In this document: piece by piece, positions 1-8,961 of the stretch
How positions within the stretch are numbered: position 1 is the stretch's first letter
Layout: each line of letters opens with the position of its first letter
From: Nitrospira sp.
Lineage (GTDB): Bacteria; Nitrospirota; Nitrospiria; Nitrospirales; Nitrospiraceae
Direction of reading: 5' to 3'
Assembly (NCBI GenBank): GCA_030653545.1
Contig: JAURZE010000022.1
Location: forward strand, 434,001 to 498,000
Length of the DNA: 64,000 bases
The notes under the pieces: model-generated
The model's database searches: none
Told to the model about the DNA's origin: nothing
What the model saw: the letters and a program-made list of their open reading frames with translations, nothing else
Program-made: the position numbers and the translations under genes

Positions 1-1
1 C

Positions 2-145
2 CCGCGCCGCAAAATCGCACTCGCATGCGACCTCACACAACAGCAAGAAACGCTTATGAGAGGAACCGCCCGTCTGATTCTAGAACAGCTGAAACGGATC
101 CGACCGCCGCGGGCAATTACCATGATCGTGGCAGGAACAAGCTGA
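2..145 (+). CDS. C-terminal end of an unidentified gene, cut by window edge
   Basis: An open frame runs from the left edge to a TGA at 143-145 and gives about 47 residues ending in PRAITMIVAGTS. It is basic and helical-looking (TLMRGTARLILEQLKRIRPP) and free of stops to the edge. I do not recognise the family. It converges with the tusA-like gene 31 bp away. It could also be a chance open frame, since only 144 bases are visible. Confidence 0.35.
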   Translation, partial: PRRKIALACDLTQQQETLMRGTARLILEQLKRIRPPRAITMIVAGTS

Positions 146-176
146 TAGGGAAAAAGGAAGGAACTCGATCAACGAA

Positions 177-443
177 CTAGTCGGTCTCCTCTCGCCTGAT
201 GCGCACCCGAAACGCGGCCCCGACCCGATCTTGCGCAAGTACCGTATGCCCCTCATTCTCTACGCTGCGCGGAACATTCTTAATGGGATCCCCATCATCC
301 AGCAAGACGGCTAAGACCTGTCCCTGATCCATCGTCTCGAGCTTCAACTTCGTCTTCACAAAATTATACGGACAGATGACCCCGCGGAGATCCAACTCGA
401 TATCCGTCGAAATCCCCGGTTGCACATTAGCATTCTTATCCAT
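177..443 (-). CDS. TusA/SirA-family sulfurtransferase-like protein
   Basis: The 88-aa product has the TusA fold signature: a beta strand (ELDLRGVICPYN) ending in the CP dipeptide with Cys24, which in this family carries a persulfide for sulfur relay, followed by an amphipathic helix and the PRSVENEGH segment. The ATG at 443 is preferred over a TTG at 473 because GGCGAGG lies just upstream and the extra ten residues do not match the family. A sulfur-relay role (tRNA thiolation, molybdenum cofactor or dissimilatory sulfur handling) is inferred from family; the substrate is unknown. A MoaB and a rhodanese gene occur elsewhere in the window but are not linked to it. Confidence 0.85.
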   Translation of the reverse strand: MDKNANVQPGISTDIELDLRGVICPYNFVKTKLKLETMDQGQVLAVLLDDGDPIKNVPRSVENEGHTVLAQDRVGAAFRVRIRREETD

Positions 444-548
444 CTTCACGCCTCGCCAATCAATACCAGTCAAGCTTCCGCCTCGATAAGGAATCTACGT
501 TACCAGCAAGAACCCACGACAACAAGACAGCAGGACTCTGATCAACGC

Positions 549-576
549 AAAAAAAAGGGGCAGCCGAAGCTGCCCC
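549..576 (-). terminator. Rho-independent terminator
   Basis: An 8-bp perfect stem GGGGCAGC/GCTGCCCC closes a TTCG tetraloop (minus-strand sense) and is followed by eight T. It sits 29 bp past the stop of the exported protein encoded at 605-1351 and is the strongest intrinsic terminator in the window. Confidence 0.9.
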
Positions 577-604
577 TTTCCAAAAACAAGAAACCAGATC
601 AGGT

Positions 605-1351
605 CTAGTTCAAGCCCTTCACGAGGTTAGGCTTGGTGTAATCAGCCGCTCCGTAGTCAGACTTGCTCTGGCCGGAGAATCCGATGCCGGGCTGCGGCTC
701 GCAGTTCCAGCAAGGCGCTGCACCGGTAAACTCACTGATCGTGGTATCGACGGTCCCCGTCACTTTGCCTGGGAGCACTGACCCAGCCACGCCACCGGTG
801 ATTCCACCGCTATTGGTTTCAATCGCGCGCTCAGTCATGGGGTTCGGGCGCTGGCCCAATCCACCGAAACCGGCAAGCTTCTCATTTCCACGAAGGACTG
901 TAATCTCCCGAACGATCTTCCGACCGGTACCGAACGGCTGAGCCGTCGACGTCTCTTCAAATGCTTGCACCGTCACATCGTCACCCGCCTCAAGGATTCG
1001 GACCTGATCCATATTGGTATTGGAATCAAAGTACACCGTGCGATAGTTCATTGTCCCTGAACCAGCTCGACCTTCGTCGTGCGAGCTTCCACCGCTCTCA
1101 AGATGCATCTTCCTGGCGGGGATATCAATGCCAATCACACGCCCATACACAGTCTCAGGCTGAGACAACCGATCGAGAAACGAATTGCGATCAAAGGCCT
1201 GAACGCGGTTGGCGCTTCCGGAAATGTCGCCGACTCCGGTTCCTACGCCCATCGCTGATCCGCCAGACTGCTGCAACCGCTCTTGCGCGACCGCAACACC
1301 CACAGAGCCGACAAAAAGAATTGTGGCTCCCAGTGCCAACACCTTACGCAT
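605..1351 (-). CDS. Exported protein of unknown function
   Basis: The 248-aa protein begins with a Sec signal peptide (MRKVLALGATILFVGSVGVAVAQ, read as charged n-region, hydrophobic core and A-Q cleavage). A Gly/Ser-rich stretch follows, then a beta-rich central segment of about residues 60-150 (TVYGRVIGIDIPARKMHLE ... DDVTVQAFE ... IVREITVL), and a Gly-rich C-terminal third containing a CWNC motif near residue 214. The start is fixed by AAGGAGG nine bases upstream. The central region could be an OB- or SH3-like fold, but no family is recognised. It is likely periplasmic or surface attached and is monocistronic with its own terminator. Confidence 0.75.
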   Translation of the reverse strand: MRKVLALGATILFVGSVGVAVAQERLQQSGGSAMGVGTGVGDISGSANRVQAFDRNSFLDRLSQPETVYGRVIGIDIPARKMHLESGGSSHDEGRAGSGTMNYRTVYFDSNTNMDQVRILEAGDDVTVQAFEETSTAQPFGTGRKIVREITVLRGNEKLAGFGGLGQRPNPMTERAIETNSGGITGGVAGSVLPGKVTGTVDTTISEFTGAAPCWNCEPQPGIGFSGQSKSDYGAADYTKPNLVKGLN

Positions 1352-1546
1352 GTGCTGCCTCCTTGTGAGAAAGATAATGTGTGGAGATGATGAACAACAA
1401 GATTCCTTGAGTGATCACGTACATGAGTCCGTTCTAATGACCGCGGAACTATAGGCCAACAGGGGAAACCTGTCAAGAGGGTTTTCTACTATAAATTGGG
1501 TTGTGACCAGACCGATGACTACCATCGCATGTGTTATCCGTAAATG

Positions 1547-1633
1547 TGGTGCCCAGAGGGAGGGTCGAACTCCCACTCTCTTACGAGAACCGGATTTTGA
1601 GTCCGGCGCGTCTGCCAGTTCCGCCATCCGGGC
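1547..1633 (-). tRNA. tRNA-Leu (anticodon CAA)
   Basis: This is an 87-nt class II tRNA with the CCA encoded. The acceptor stem GCCCGGA pairs with TCTGGGC (one G-T). The anticodon stem CCGGA/TCCGG encloses CTCAAAA with anticodon CAA (reads UUG). A long variable arm (TTCTCGTAAGAGA) and the T loop GTTCGAC are present. Discriminator is A, as expected for tRNA-Leu. Confidence 0.95.
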
Positions 1634-1830
1634 ACATCAAGAATACGCCATGATGTAATGCGCCCCTCTTCTAACATGAAGCCTCGGAAGGGTCAATCGG
1701 AACCGCCTCTTTTCTTCAGAAGAATACGTCTGCTAGAATGCGGTCGCGTCGCAATGGGAACCGTGGCATTTTGGTTTGTTCACGCCGTCGAGCATCCGGA
1801 CACATATTCGTATAAAGGAGCATGGCAGAT

Positions 1831-2112
1831 ATGACAGAGGTAGCGTGCGTCACATGCGGACAAACCGGAGAAGCAATCACCGCTCCCCTCTTTCTCGGCA
1901 AGCTGGAACAGGACATCAAAGCAAAAGTCTGCACCGCCTGCTGGAAGAAGTGGGAGGGCATGCGGGTAATGGTGATCAATGAGTATCAGGTCAACCTCGG
2001 CGACGAAAGTGGACGAGAGCTGGTCCGCAAACAAATGAAGGCCTTCTTAAAGCTGGAAGGTCAAGCCGACACCTCGAAGATCGCCGAAAACTTCCGTCCC
2101 GAAGGCACCTAG
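1831..2112 (+). CDS. YggX-like Fe(II)-trafficking / oxidative damage protection family protein
   Basis: The 93-aa protein has an N-terminal zinc-ribbon-like pair of Cys motifs (CVTCG ... CTACW) followed by a segment typical of YggX (KKWEGMRVMVINEYQVNLGDESGRELVRKQMKAFL). YggX proteins are implicated in protecting Fe-S clusters and iron trafficking; the added Cys pairs are a variation seen in this sequence. The ATG at 1831 is chosen because AAAGGAG ends ten bases before it, while an in-frame ATG at 1822 would have only one base of spacing. Confidence 0.75.
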   Translation: MTEVACVTCGQTGEAITAPLFLGKLEQDIKAKVCTACWKKWEGMRVMVINEYQVNLGDESGRELVRKQMKAFLKLEGQADTSKIAENFRPEGT

Positions 2113-2157
2113 CCCATCGTCGCTCTCTCCACTCTGCGTGCGTGACGATTCCGTTTT

Positions 2158-2181
2158 CCCGGGCGCAAGCGAGCGCCCGGG
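2158..2181. other. Strong GC hairpin downstream of the YggX-like gene
   Basis: CCCGGGCGC and its exact complement flank a 6-nt loop, 45 bp after the upstream stop codon. There is no T-run on either side, so it is a stable 3' structure rather than a clear intrinsic terminator. Confidence 0.5.
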
Positions 2182-2219
2182 GCCGCTTCACAAAATTCCC
2201 TGTCTTGTCGCCGACTTCG

Positions 2220-2249
2220 TTGACAGGCCCTTTTTGAAAATGCTACAGT
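2220..2249 (+). promoter_or_regulatory. Sigma-70-type promoter for the BFN/rplM operon
   Basis: TTGACA at 2220-2225 is a perfect -35 box. After 18 bp comes TACAGT at 2244-2249, preceded by TGC, an extended -10. The predicted start near 2256 leaves a leader of about 50 nt to the first gene. Confidence 0.65.
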
Positions 2250-2307
2250 CCTCCATTCTTCGCCTGCCTTCCATGATCATTTACTTGGATGTACAGTTGA
2301 ATTTGTC

Positions 2308-2763
2308 ATGATTACGCAAATGCAGGTCAAGGGGTTGATGTTCGACCCCTACAACAACGCCTATATCGTGGTGCTACGCGATGAGGACGAAGCCGAGATG
2401 TTGCCGATCTGGGTCGGCAAGTCAGAAGCGAGCGCCATTAGCCTTGCCCTGGAGCATGTGGCGCCGCCACGCCCAATGACGCACGATTTCATGAAAGCAT
2501 TCCTGGACGCCTATAACGCCAAAGTGATTAGTGTGGTCATCACAGACTTGAATGAGCACACTTATTTTGCCAAGATCCATCTGATGTACGAGGATTCGGA
2601 ATACGCCGTCGACTCACGCCCCAGCGACGCCATCGCCCTGGCGATTCGTTCGGAGGCGCCCATTTTCGCGAATGAGTCGGTTATCCGAAAGCAAAGCTCG
2701 GAAGAACTCGAACAATGGTTAGAAAATCTGAAGCCGGAAGATTTCGGCAAACTGGACTCCTGA
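2308..2763 (+). CDS. BFN (DUF151) domain protein, bifunctional-nuclease family
   Basis: The 151-aa protein is a single BFN domain: MQVKGLMFDP, VVLRDEDEAEMLPIWVG, the PRPMTHDFM segment and the hallmark DSRPSDAIALAIR near residue 110. Plant and bacterial members show DNase/RNase activity; the in vivo role in bacteria is poorly defined. It heads a run of same-strand genes (second BFN copy, rplM, rpsI), 13 bp from the next copy and behind a good promoter. Confidence 0.88.
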   Translation: MITQMQVKGLMFDPYNNAYIVVLRDEDEAEMLPIWVGKSEASAISLALEHVAPPRPMTHDFMKAFLDAYNAKVISVVITDLNEHTYFAKIHLMYEDSEYAVDSRPSDAIALAIRSEAPIFANESVIRKQSSEELEQWLENLKPEDFGKLDS

Positions 2764-2776
2764 CGCGACATTGACC

Positions 2777-3262
2777 ATGAACGACTCCGTACACCCACAC
2801 CATCCCGACCTCATCCCGCTCTCGGTGAGCCGGGTCGTCGAAGACGCCAATACGGATACCAGGATTCTCGTCTTGACCAGGACCGACGATCAGGACACCT
2901 TTATGATCTGGGTCGGCGCCCCCGAAGGCGACTCGATTCGTCGCGCCCTGGATTCGGCCACACCGCCCCGACCGATGAGCCACGATTTGGTCAAGAGTTT
3001 CGGCGAGCACTTCGGCATCACGACCAAGCGAGTCGTCCTGACCGACGTGAAAAGCAGCACCTATTACGCCACCGTATTTTTGGAGAACAAAGGGGTGGAG
3101 CGGTCGATCGATGCCCGGCCAAGTGATGCCATCGCCCTGGCCCTTCGAACGCACGCACCGATCTATACCACCCAGGACGTCTGGAAACGGCGCAGCGGGC
3201 AACACCTAGATGCCTGGCTCGCGAAGCTCGATACGAAAGATATCGACACACAAGAAGTCTAG
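2777..3262 (+). CDS. Second BFN (DUF151) domain protein, tandem paralogue
   Basis: This 161-aa protein repeats the landmarks of the preceding gene (DTFMIWVGAPEGDS, PRPMSHDLVKSF, DARPSDAIALALR) with an N-terminal His/Pro extension and clear divergence elsewhere, so the duplication is old. The ATG at 2777 is favoured over an in-frame TTG two codons earlier. It is co-transcribed with the first BFN gene and lies 40 bp ahead of rplM. Confidence 0.85.
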   Translation: MNDSVHPHHPDLIPLSVSRVVEDANTDTRILVLTRTDDQDTFMIWVGAPEGDSIRRALDSATPPRPMSHDLVKSFGEHFGITTKRVVLTDVKSSTYYATVFLENKGVERSIDARPSDAIALALRTHAPIYTTQDVWKRRSGQHLDAWLAKLDTKDIDTQEV

Positions 3263-3302
3263 GATGTTTGGTTTGACTAATTGCGAGGAGTAGAAGATCA
3301 CC

Positions 3303-3731
3303 ATGATGACTTATCTCGAAAAACCGGCCAATGTAAAAGAACAGTGGCATCTTGTGAACGCCGAGGGAAAAACCCTGGGACGTCTGGCGGCGAAAGTCGC
3401 CGGCATTCTCCGCGGCAAGCATCGCCCCACTTTCACCCCGAACGTGGATATGGGCGATCATGTGGTGATCATTAATGCCGAGAAGATCCATTTGACCGGC
3501 AATAAGATGCAGGACAAGCTTTACATCCACCACTCGGGTTACCCGGGCGGACTCAAGACCACTGATGCGCAACATCTGTTCAAGAAGGATCCGACTGAAT
3601 TGTTGGTGCGCGCCATTGAGGGAATGCTCCCCAAGAACCCCCTCGGCAACGGAATGGCAAAGAAACTCCGCGTCTATGTCGGATCGAATCATCCGCACCA
3701 GGCTCAACACCCGGAACCTATTTCTCTCTAG
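3303..3731 (+). CDS. rplM: 50S ribosomal protein L13
   Basis: The 142-aa protein is the usual bacterial length for L13 and carries its signatures ([35 protein letters not shown], the [12 protein letters not shown] segment). L13 binds 23S rRNA early in 50S assembly. GAGGAG lies 12 bases upstream; a second ATG follows at once. It pairs with rpsI 29 bp downstream, as in most bacteria. Confidence 0.97.
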   Translation: MMTYLEKPANVKEQWHLVNAEGKTLGRLAAKVAGILRGKHRPTFTPNVDMGDHVVIINAEKIHLTGNKMQDKLYIHHSGYPGGLKTTDAQHLFKKDPTELLVRAIEGMLPKNPLGNGMAKKLRVYVGSNHPHQAQHPEPISL

Positions 3732-3760
3732 CCTATAAGGACCAGAAGGAGACCAGTGAT

Positions 3761-4156
3761 ATGGCAGCCGTGACACAGTACGCAACAGGTCGCAGAAAAT
3801 GTGCCGTAGCCAGAGCCTGGGTAACCGGGACGGCCAATGGTGAAATTACCGTAAATGACAAGCCATTGGAAAAGGCCTTTCCCCGCCTCACCCTCCGGCA
3901 AATCATCCAGCTTCCCCTGGAGATGGCCGGACTCACCGGCAAGTATTCGATTAACGCGACGGTCTACGGAGGCGGCCCGACCGGTCAGGCCGGCGCGCTC
4001 CGTCACGCCATTGCGCGTGCGCTCGTCGTCTTGAGCCCCACGGTACGGACCCCGCTCAAGAAGGAAGGCCTCCTCACCCGCGACTCTCGCGTGAAGGAAC
4101 GAAAGAAATACGGACAGAAGGGTGCTCGTAAGCGCTTCCAGTACTCCAAGCGCTAA
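3761..4156 (+). CDS. rpsI: 30S ribosomal protein S9
   Basis: The 131-aa protein shows TGRRKCAVARAWV, the GGGPTGQAGALRHAIARAL core, and the conserved basic tail ending in KRFQYSKR that reaches the P-site tRNA. It is the last gene of the BFN-BFN-rplM-rpsI unit and is followed by an intrinsic terminator. Confidence 0.97.
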   Translation: MAAVTQYATGRRKCAVARAWVTGTANGEITVNDKPLEKAFPRLTLRQIIQLPLEMAGLTGKYSINATVYGGGPTGQAGALRHAIARALVVLSPTVRTPLKKEGLLTRDSRVKERKKYGQKGARKRFQYSKR

Positions 4157-4181
4157 ACAGCCGGAGCCAAAGAACGAGAAA

Positions 4182-4208
4182 GGGAAGGCTCCTTGCCTTC
4201 CCTTTTTT
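4182..4208 (+). terminator. Rho-independent terminator after rpsI
   Basis: The 8-bp stem GGGAAGGC/GCCTTCCC has a 5-nt loop and is followed directly by six T. It separates the ribosomal unit from argC. Confidence 0.9.
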
Positions 4209-4257
4209 GTGTCTACAACCGGACACCCTCAGCACCAGCTGGACAGGATGACAGGTC

Positions 4258-5310
4258 ATGCCTAAGAAATTTCGCATCGCGATCGCAGGAGCCAGCGGCT
4301 ATGCCGGAGCAGAACTCGTCCGTCTGGCCGCCGCGCATCCCTACTTTGATATCACTGCGGTGACCTCTGAGAAATCAGCCGGGCAATCCGTAGCCTCCGT
4401 CTTCCCCAGCCTGACCGGCGTCGTGCGGCACACGTTCGAAGCGCTGGCACCCGAGGCCCTGGCCGAACGAGCGGACGCTCTGTTCCTTGCACTCCCTCAT
4501 ACGAAATCGCAAGAGCCGGTTGCACTCTGCATGAAGGCCGGCAAACTGGTGGTAGATCTGAGTGCGGACTATCGGCTTAAGAGCGTGGCGGCGTATGAAC
4601 AATGGTATCAGACACCGCACGCCCATCCGGCGCTGCTCCAAGAAGCCGTCTATGGCCTGCCGGAACTCCATCGGAGCGCCATCGCGAAAGCGACGTTGGT
4701 CGCGTCACCGGGCTGCTACCCGACTGCGGCTATTTTGCAGCTGGCGCCGCTCTTCGCCAAAGGACTCGTCCAACTCGATTCCATCGTCATCGATGCGAAA
4801 TCCGGAGTCTCCGGAGCCGGACGAAGTCCGGCCCTGCCCTACCATTTTCCGGAAGCCCATGAATCGTTGGAGCCCTATAAGATCGGCAAGCACCGCCATA
4901 TTCCGGAGATCGAGCAGGAGCTCTCCGGTGTCATGGGAACGCCCGGCGCGGTCACGATCGCCTTTACCCCCCACCTCGTCCCTATGAATCGGGGTATTCT
5001 GAGCACGGCCTATTGCAAGCTGAAGACAGAGATTAAGCTGCCGGAATTGCGAGCCCTGTACCGGGAATTCTATAAGGGCGAGCGGTTTATCCGTCTCTAC
5101 GAAGATATCGTCCCGAACCCCCGCTACACCAAAGGGTCGAACTTTTGCGATATCGGGGTCTATGCAGACCAGCGAGCCGGATGGGTCGTTACCGTCGCGG
5201 CCGTGGATAACCTGGTTAAGGGCGCTGCCGGACAAGCCATTCAAGCGATGAATTTAATGATGGGAATTCCTGAGGAAACGGGACTCACCGCGCCGGGCAG
5301 TTACCCCTGA
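4258..5310 (+). CDS. argC: N-acetyl-gamma-glutamyl-phosphate reductase
   Basis: The 350-aa enzyme performs NADPH-dependent reduction of N-acetylglutamyl phosphate in arginine synthesis. An N-terminal nucleotide-binding loop (GASGYAGAEL, residues 11-20) and the active-site cysteine in SPGCYPTA (Cys153) are visible, as is the GVSGAGRS segment. Length and order match the family. argJ follows 47 bp downstream, consistent with an arg pair. Confidence 0.96.
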   Translation: MPKKFRIAIAGASGYAGAELVRLAAAHPYFDITAVTSEKSAGQSVASVFPSLTGVVRHTFEALAPEALAERADALFLALPHTKSQEPVALCMKAGKLVVDLSADYRLKSVAAYEQWYQTPHAHPALLQEAVYGLPELHRSAIAKATLVASPGCYPTAAILQLAPLFAKGLVQLDSIVIDAKSGVSGAGRSPALPYHFPEAHESLEPYKIGKHRHIPEIEQELSGVMGTPGAVTIAFTPHLVPMNRGILSTAYCKLKTEIKLPELRALYREFYKGERFIRLYEDIVPNPRYTKGSNFCDIGVYADQRAGWVVTVAAVDNLVKGAAGQAIQAMNLMMGIPEETGLTAPGSYP

Positions 5311-5357
5311 CATCGACGCAACAGCGTCACAGGATTCCTGAATAACCTTTCAGCGAG

Positions 5358-6572
5358 ATGACAGCTATGAACGCACAGGCATCAGGCGTGACCGCGCCAC
5401 AAGGATTTGAAGCCGCCGGCATCCATTGCGGCATTAAGAAACCAGGCATCCTCGACCTGGCTCTCGTGGTATCGACCGTCGCAGGTCCCATCGCAGGAGT
5501 CTTCACCAAAAACCGTGTCGCAGCAGCACCGGTGATTTTGGATCGCCGTCATCTCCGGCAGCGTCGTGGCCGCGCCATTATCGTCAACAGCGGGAACGCC
5601 AATGCCTGTACCGGCGCCAAAGGGCTTCGGGCAGCTGTTGCCATGGCCGCGGCCATAGGCAAGAGCCTGGCGATTCCGGTGAATCAGGTCTTCGTCGGAT
5701 CGACCGGCGTCATCGGACGGGTGCTCCCGATCGATCGGGTGCAGGCAGGCATCCCGACCTTGATCAAGAAACTCAGCCGCACAGGCGGACGCCAGGCCGC
5801 TCAAGCCATCCTCACGACCGACTTACGTCCGAAAACCGTCGTCGTTCAAGCCAAGATCGGCGGCCGAGTCGTGACCATCGGAGGCATGGCCAAGGGTTCA
5901 GGCATGATCCATCCCAATATGGCCACCATGCTCGGATACTTGACCACCGATGCCGCCATTGCGCCGGCCGCGCTGCAGCGCGCGCTGAAATCAGCAGTCG
6001 ATCAGTCCTTTAATTGTATTACGGTGGACGGCGATACCAGCACCAATGATACGGTCCTCTGCCTGGCCAACGGATTGGCGAAGAACGCGACCATCCAATC
6101 AGGCTCTAAGCACTATCGGCAGTTCGAACAACTGCTGACCGAGGCGTCGCAGGCGCTGGCCTTGGCCATCTGCCGTGACGGCGAAGGCGTTACGAAGGTC
6201 GTCAAAATCGCCGTCGGCGGAGCGAAGACCGTCGCAGCGGCCAAGCGAGTAGCCAGCACGATCGCCACCTCTAACTTAGTCAAGACGGCCTTGTTCGGTG
6301 AAGACGCCAACTGGGGACGTGTCATGGGCGCCCTCGGACGATCCGGCGTTCCCATCAATCCCGACATCGTGACGGTGCGCTTCGACAAGGTCGTGATGGT
6401 CAAACGAGGAATGGGAACAGGGCTGGCGGCGGAACGGAAAATCGCGCGGGTATTCAAGCAGAAGGAATTTACGATCTCGGTCGATCTCGGGCAAGGACAG
6501 GCAGCGGCCCACATGTGGACGACCGACTTGTCGTACGACTATGTTCGCATCAACGCAAGCTATCGATCCTGA
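5358..6572 (+). CDS. argJ: Bifunctional ornithine acetyltransferase / N-acetylglutamate synthase
   Basis: The 404-aa protein carries the autoprocessing and catalytic threonine in the motif HPNMATML (Thr190), where ArgJ cleaves itself into alpha and beta chains. GSTGVIGRVLP and GDTSTNDT are also typical. ArgJ transfers the acetyl group between acetylornithine and glutamate (cyclic arginine pathway). An alternative ATG three codons in (5367) is possible. Whether it also uses acetyl-CoA cannot be read from sequence. Confidence 0.95.
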   Translation: MTAMNAQASGVTAPQGFEAAGIHCGIKKPGILDLALVVSTVAGPIAGVFTKNRVAAAPVILDRRHLRQRRGRAIIVNSGNANACTGAKGLRAAVAMAAAIGKSLAIPVNQVFVGSTGVIGRVLPIDRVQAGIPTLIKKLSRTGGRQAAQAILTTDLRPKTVVVQAKIGGRVVTIGGMAKGSGMIHPNMATMLGYLTTDAAIAPAALQRALKSAVDQSFNCITVDGDTSTNDTVLCLANGLAKNATIQSGSKHYRQFEQLLTEASQALALAICRDGEGVTKVVKIAVGGAKTVAAAKRVASTIATSNLVKTALFGEDANWGRVMGALGRSGVPINPDIVTVRFDKVVMVKRGMGTGLAAERKIARVFKQKEFTISVDLGQGQAAAHMWTTDLSYDYVRINASYRS

Positions 6573-6734
6573 GGATGAACCCCACACCTAACCGCTTGAA
6601 AATCCACTGTAGCTATGATAGCGTGCCGAGGCTTTAGAGGTGCATCGGATAACTCTGCTCACACCATCGGCGTCAGCAGAAATAGTACTTAAATTTAACA
6701 TCAGCGAAGAAAAGCGCTGCTTGGCTTGAGAATA

Positions 6735-6768
6735 AGGGGATTCGTTCCCCTCACCCGCACGGCGGGTG
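6735..6768 (+). promoter_or_regulatory. Two adjacent hairpins in the rpsB 5' leader
   Basis: The first hairpin is AGGGGA/TTCCCT-type (6735-6740 with 6746-6751, 5-nt loop). The second follows with no spacer: CACCCGC with GCGGGTG around a 3-nt loop (6752-6768). They end 16 bases before the rpsB Shine-Dalgarno. Leaders of rpsB are autoregulated by S2 in some bacteria; whether this one is regulatory is inference. The rest of the 225-bp argJ-rpsB gap shows no gene. Confidence 0.5.
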
Positions 6769-6797
6769 CTCTGCAAGCCTCGAAGGGAGGTGAAGGC

Positions 6798-7565
6798 ATG
6801 GGAGTGGTCGCGATCAAGGAATTGCTGGAAGCAGGCGTGCACTTTGGACACCAGACGAACCGCTGGAATCCAAAGATGAAGAAGTATCTCTTCGGTGAAC
6901 GCAACGGCATCTACATCATCGACTTGCAGCAGACGCTCACGCGGATGGAACAGGCCTATGCCTTCGTTCGGGACACCGTCGCAGCCGGTGAAACCGTCCT
7001 CTTCGTCGGCACCAAGCGGCAAGCCGCGGAAATTCTCCAAGAGGAATCGACCCGCGCCAATATGTTTTACGTGAACCAGCGCTGGCTCGGCGGCATGCTG
7101 ACGAACTTCAAGACCATTCGTCTCAGCATCGACAAGATGAAGAAAATGGAAACGACGCTGCAAAATCCGACCGAGCATGGTCTGAAGAAAAAAGAAATCA
7201 TGCTCATGCAGAAAGACATCGTCAAATTGCAGAAGTATCTCTCCGGCATCAAGACCATGCGCGGCCTTCCGGGCGCCATCTTCGTGCTGGATACCCGCAT
7301 TGAAAAGATTGCCGTGCAGGAAGCGACCAGACTGGGGATCCCCGTTATCGCGATTCTGGACAGCAACTGCGACCCCGATAACATCACGTACCCGATCCCG
7401 GGGAACGACGACGCCATCCGCTCCATCAAGCTGATCACCTCGAAGATTGCGGACGCCTGCATCGAAGGCGCGCATATCAAGACGCAGCGCGATGAAGCCG
7501 ACTTCCAGGCGGCTCCGGCCGCAGGTGGAAAGCCGGCCGCAGTGAGCGCGGCTCCCGTCGCTTAA
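6798..7565 (+). CDS. rpsB: 30S ribosomal protein S2
   Basis: The 255-aa protein begins MGVVAIKELLEAGVHFGHQ, the invariant S2 start, and includes RWNPKMKKYLFGERNGIYIIDL and RWLGGMLTNF. The ATG at 6798 has GGGAGGTG seven bases upstream; in-frame sequence before it is the structured leader. The Ala/Pro-rich tail is a common S2 extension. It starts the rpsB-tsf-pyrH-frr unit. Confidence 0.97.
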   Translation: MGVVAIKELLEAGVHFGHQTNRWNPKMKKYLFGERNGIYIIDLQQTLTRMEQAYAFVRDTVAAGETVLFVGTKRQAAEILQEESTRANMFYVNQRWLGGMLTNFKTIRLSIDKMKKMETTLQNPTEHGLKKKEIMLMQKDIVKLQKYLSGIKTMRGLPGAIFVLDTRIEKIAVQEATRLGIPVIAILDSNCDPDNITYPIPGNDDAIRSIKLITSKIADACIEGAHIKTQRDEADFQAAPAAGGKPAAVSAAPVA

Positions 7566-7623
7566 CGCATTCGACAACCTAATATTCACGACGATCTCTC
7601 TCACCGCGTAAGGATAGAGGACC

Positions 7624-8220
7624 ATGGCAGGATCAAGTCAGCTTGTGAAAGAACTTCGGGAAAAAACCGGCGCCGGTATCCTGGATTGCCAGAAGGCGTT
7701 GACGGAAAACGGCGACGATGTCGAGAAGGCCATCGACTACCTCCGGCAAAAAGGTCTGGCCGCGGCCGCCAAGAAAGCCGGACGTGAAACGAATCAGGGG
7801 TTGATCCATTCCTATATTCATATGGGTGGGAAAATCGGCGTCTTGATCGAAGTCAATTGCGAGACGGACTTTGTGGCGCGCAACGAAGAGTTTAAAGCCT
7901 TCGTGAACGACCTGGCGCTCCAGATCGCCGCAGCCAATCCATCATACGTCAAGCGCGAGGACATCCCCGCCGACCTGGTCGAACGAGAGAAAGCTATTTT
8001 CGAAGGGCAAGCGAAGGAACTGGGGAAGCCCGCGGCGGCCTTGCCGAAAATCGTGGAAGGCAAGCTGGAAAAGTTCTATCAGGAGAACTGCCTGCTGGAA
8101 CAGTCCTTCATCAAGGACCCAAGCGTCACCGTCAAAGACCTGGTGGCGCAGAAGATTTCCAAGATCGGCGAGAACATGAACATCCGCCGGTTCACCCGCT
8201 TTCAGTTAGGCCAAGCATGA
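7624..8220 (+). CDS. tsf: Translation elongation factor Ts (short form)
   Basis: At 198 aa this is the short EF-Ts class rather than the ~280-aa enterobacterial form. The UBA-like N-terminus ([20 protein letters not shown]), the [11 protein letters not shown] motif that contacts EF-Tu, and a single core subdomain are present. It is the guanine-nucleotide exchange factor for EF-Tu. Its stop codon overlaps the pyrH start (ATGA). Confidence 0.97.
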   Translation: MAGSSQLVKELREKTGAGILDCQKALTENGDDVEKAIDYLRQKGLAAAAKKAGRETNQGLIHSYIHMGGKIGVLIEVNCETDFVARNEEFKAFVNDLALQIAAANPSYVKREDIPADLVEREKAIFEGQAKELGKPAAALPKIVEGKLEKFYQENCLLEQSFIKDPSVTVKDLVAQKISKIGENMNIRRFTRFQLGQA

Positions 8221-8942
8221 GTTCTGCGAAATACCGGCGCCTCCTCCTGAAAGTCAGCGGGGAGATGTTGGCCGGTGAGCAGGGCTACGGGATTCAGCCA
8301 TCCGTCCTTGAGGGACTGGCGCAAGAAATCGCCTCTGTCGTGGCCCTGGATGTCCAAGTTGCCGTCGTCATCGGCGGCGGCAACATTTTCCGCGGGCTGG
8401 CGGCCAGCGCATCCGGGATGGAACGCGCCTCTGCCGACTACATGGGCATGCTCGCCACCGTCATGAATGCCCTCGCCCTCCAGAATGCACTGGAACGGGT
8501 CGGCGTCATCACTCGCGTCCAATCCGCCATTGAAATGCGCCAACTAGCCGAAGGCTATATTCGGCGTCGCGCCATCCGCCACCTGGAAAAAAATCGCGTC
8601 GTGATCTTTGCCGGCGGCACCGGCAATCCCTATTTCTCGACCGACACGGCTGCCGCGCTACGGGCCATGGAAATCGGTGCGCAGGTCATTCTCAAAGGAA
8701 CCAAAGTCGACGGGATTTACGATGCCGATCCGGTGAAAAATCCCTCGGCAAAGAAATACAGCGAGATCCCGTTTCTCTCGATCCTGAACCAAAACTTAAA
8801 GGTGATGGACTCGACGGCCATCAGCCTCTGCATGGATAACAACCTTCCCCTCATTGTGTTCAAGTTGACCGAACAGGGGAACTTCAAGCGGGTCGCACTC
8901 GGCGAACCCATCGGCACGCTGGTCACGATCAGCCCGCGCTAG
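8217..8942 (+). CDS. pyrH: UMP kinase
   Basis: The 241-aa protein of the amino-acid-kinase fold converts UMP to [42 protein letters not shown] and the [10 protein letters not shown] motif are present, typical for bacterial hexameric UMP kinase. The four-base overlap with tsf suggests coupled translation. Confidence 0.97.
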   Translation: MSSAKYRRLLLKVSGEMLAGEQGYGIQPSVLEGLAQEIASVVALDVQVAVVIGGGNIFRGLAASASGMERASADYMGMLATVMNALALQNALERVGVITRVQSAIEMRQLAEGYIRRRAIRHLEKNRVVIFAGGTGNPYFSTDTAAALRAMEIGAQVILKGTKVDGIYDADPVKNPSAKKYSEIPFLSILNQNLKVMDSTAISLCMDNNLPLIVFKLTEQGNFKRVALGEPIGTLVTISPR

Positions 8943-8961
8943 CTCATTACGGAGTACCGCC

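Noticed and set aside
2158-2181. Intrinsic terminator after the YggX-like gene
   Set aside because: The hairpin is strong but no T-run follows on either strand, so it is listed only as a hairpin.
6588-7625. Long minus-strand open frame opposite rpsB
   Set aside because: It is antisense to a clear ribosomal protein gene, has no Shine-Dalgarno and no family match; codon bias of the opposite strand explains it.
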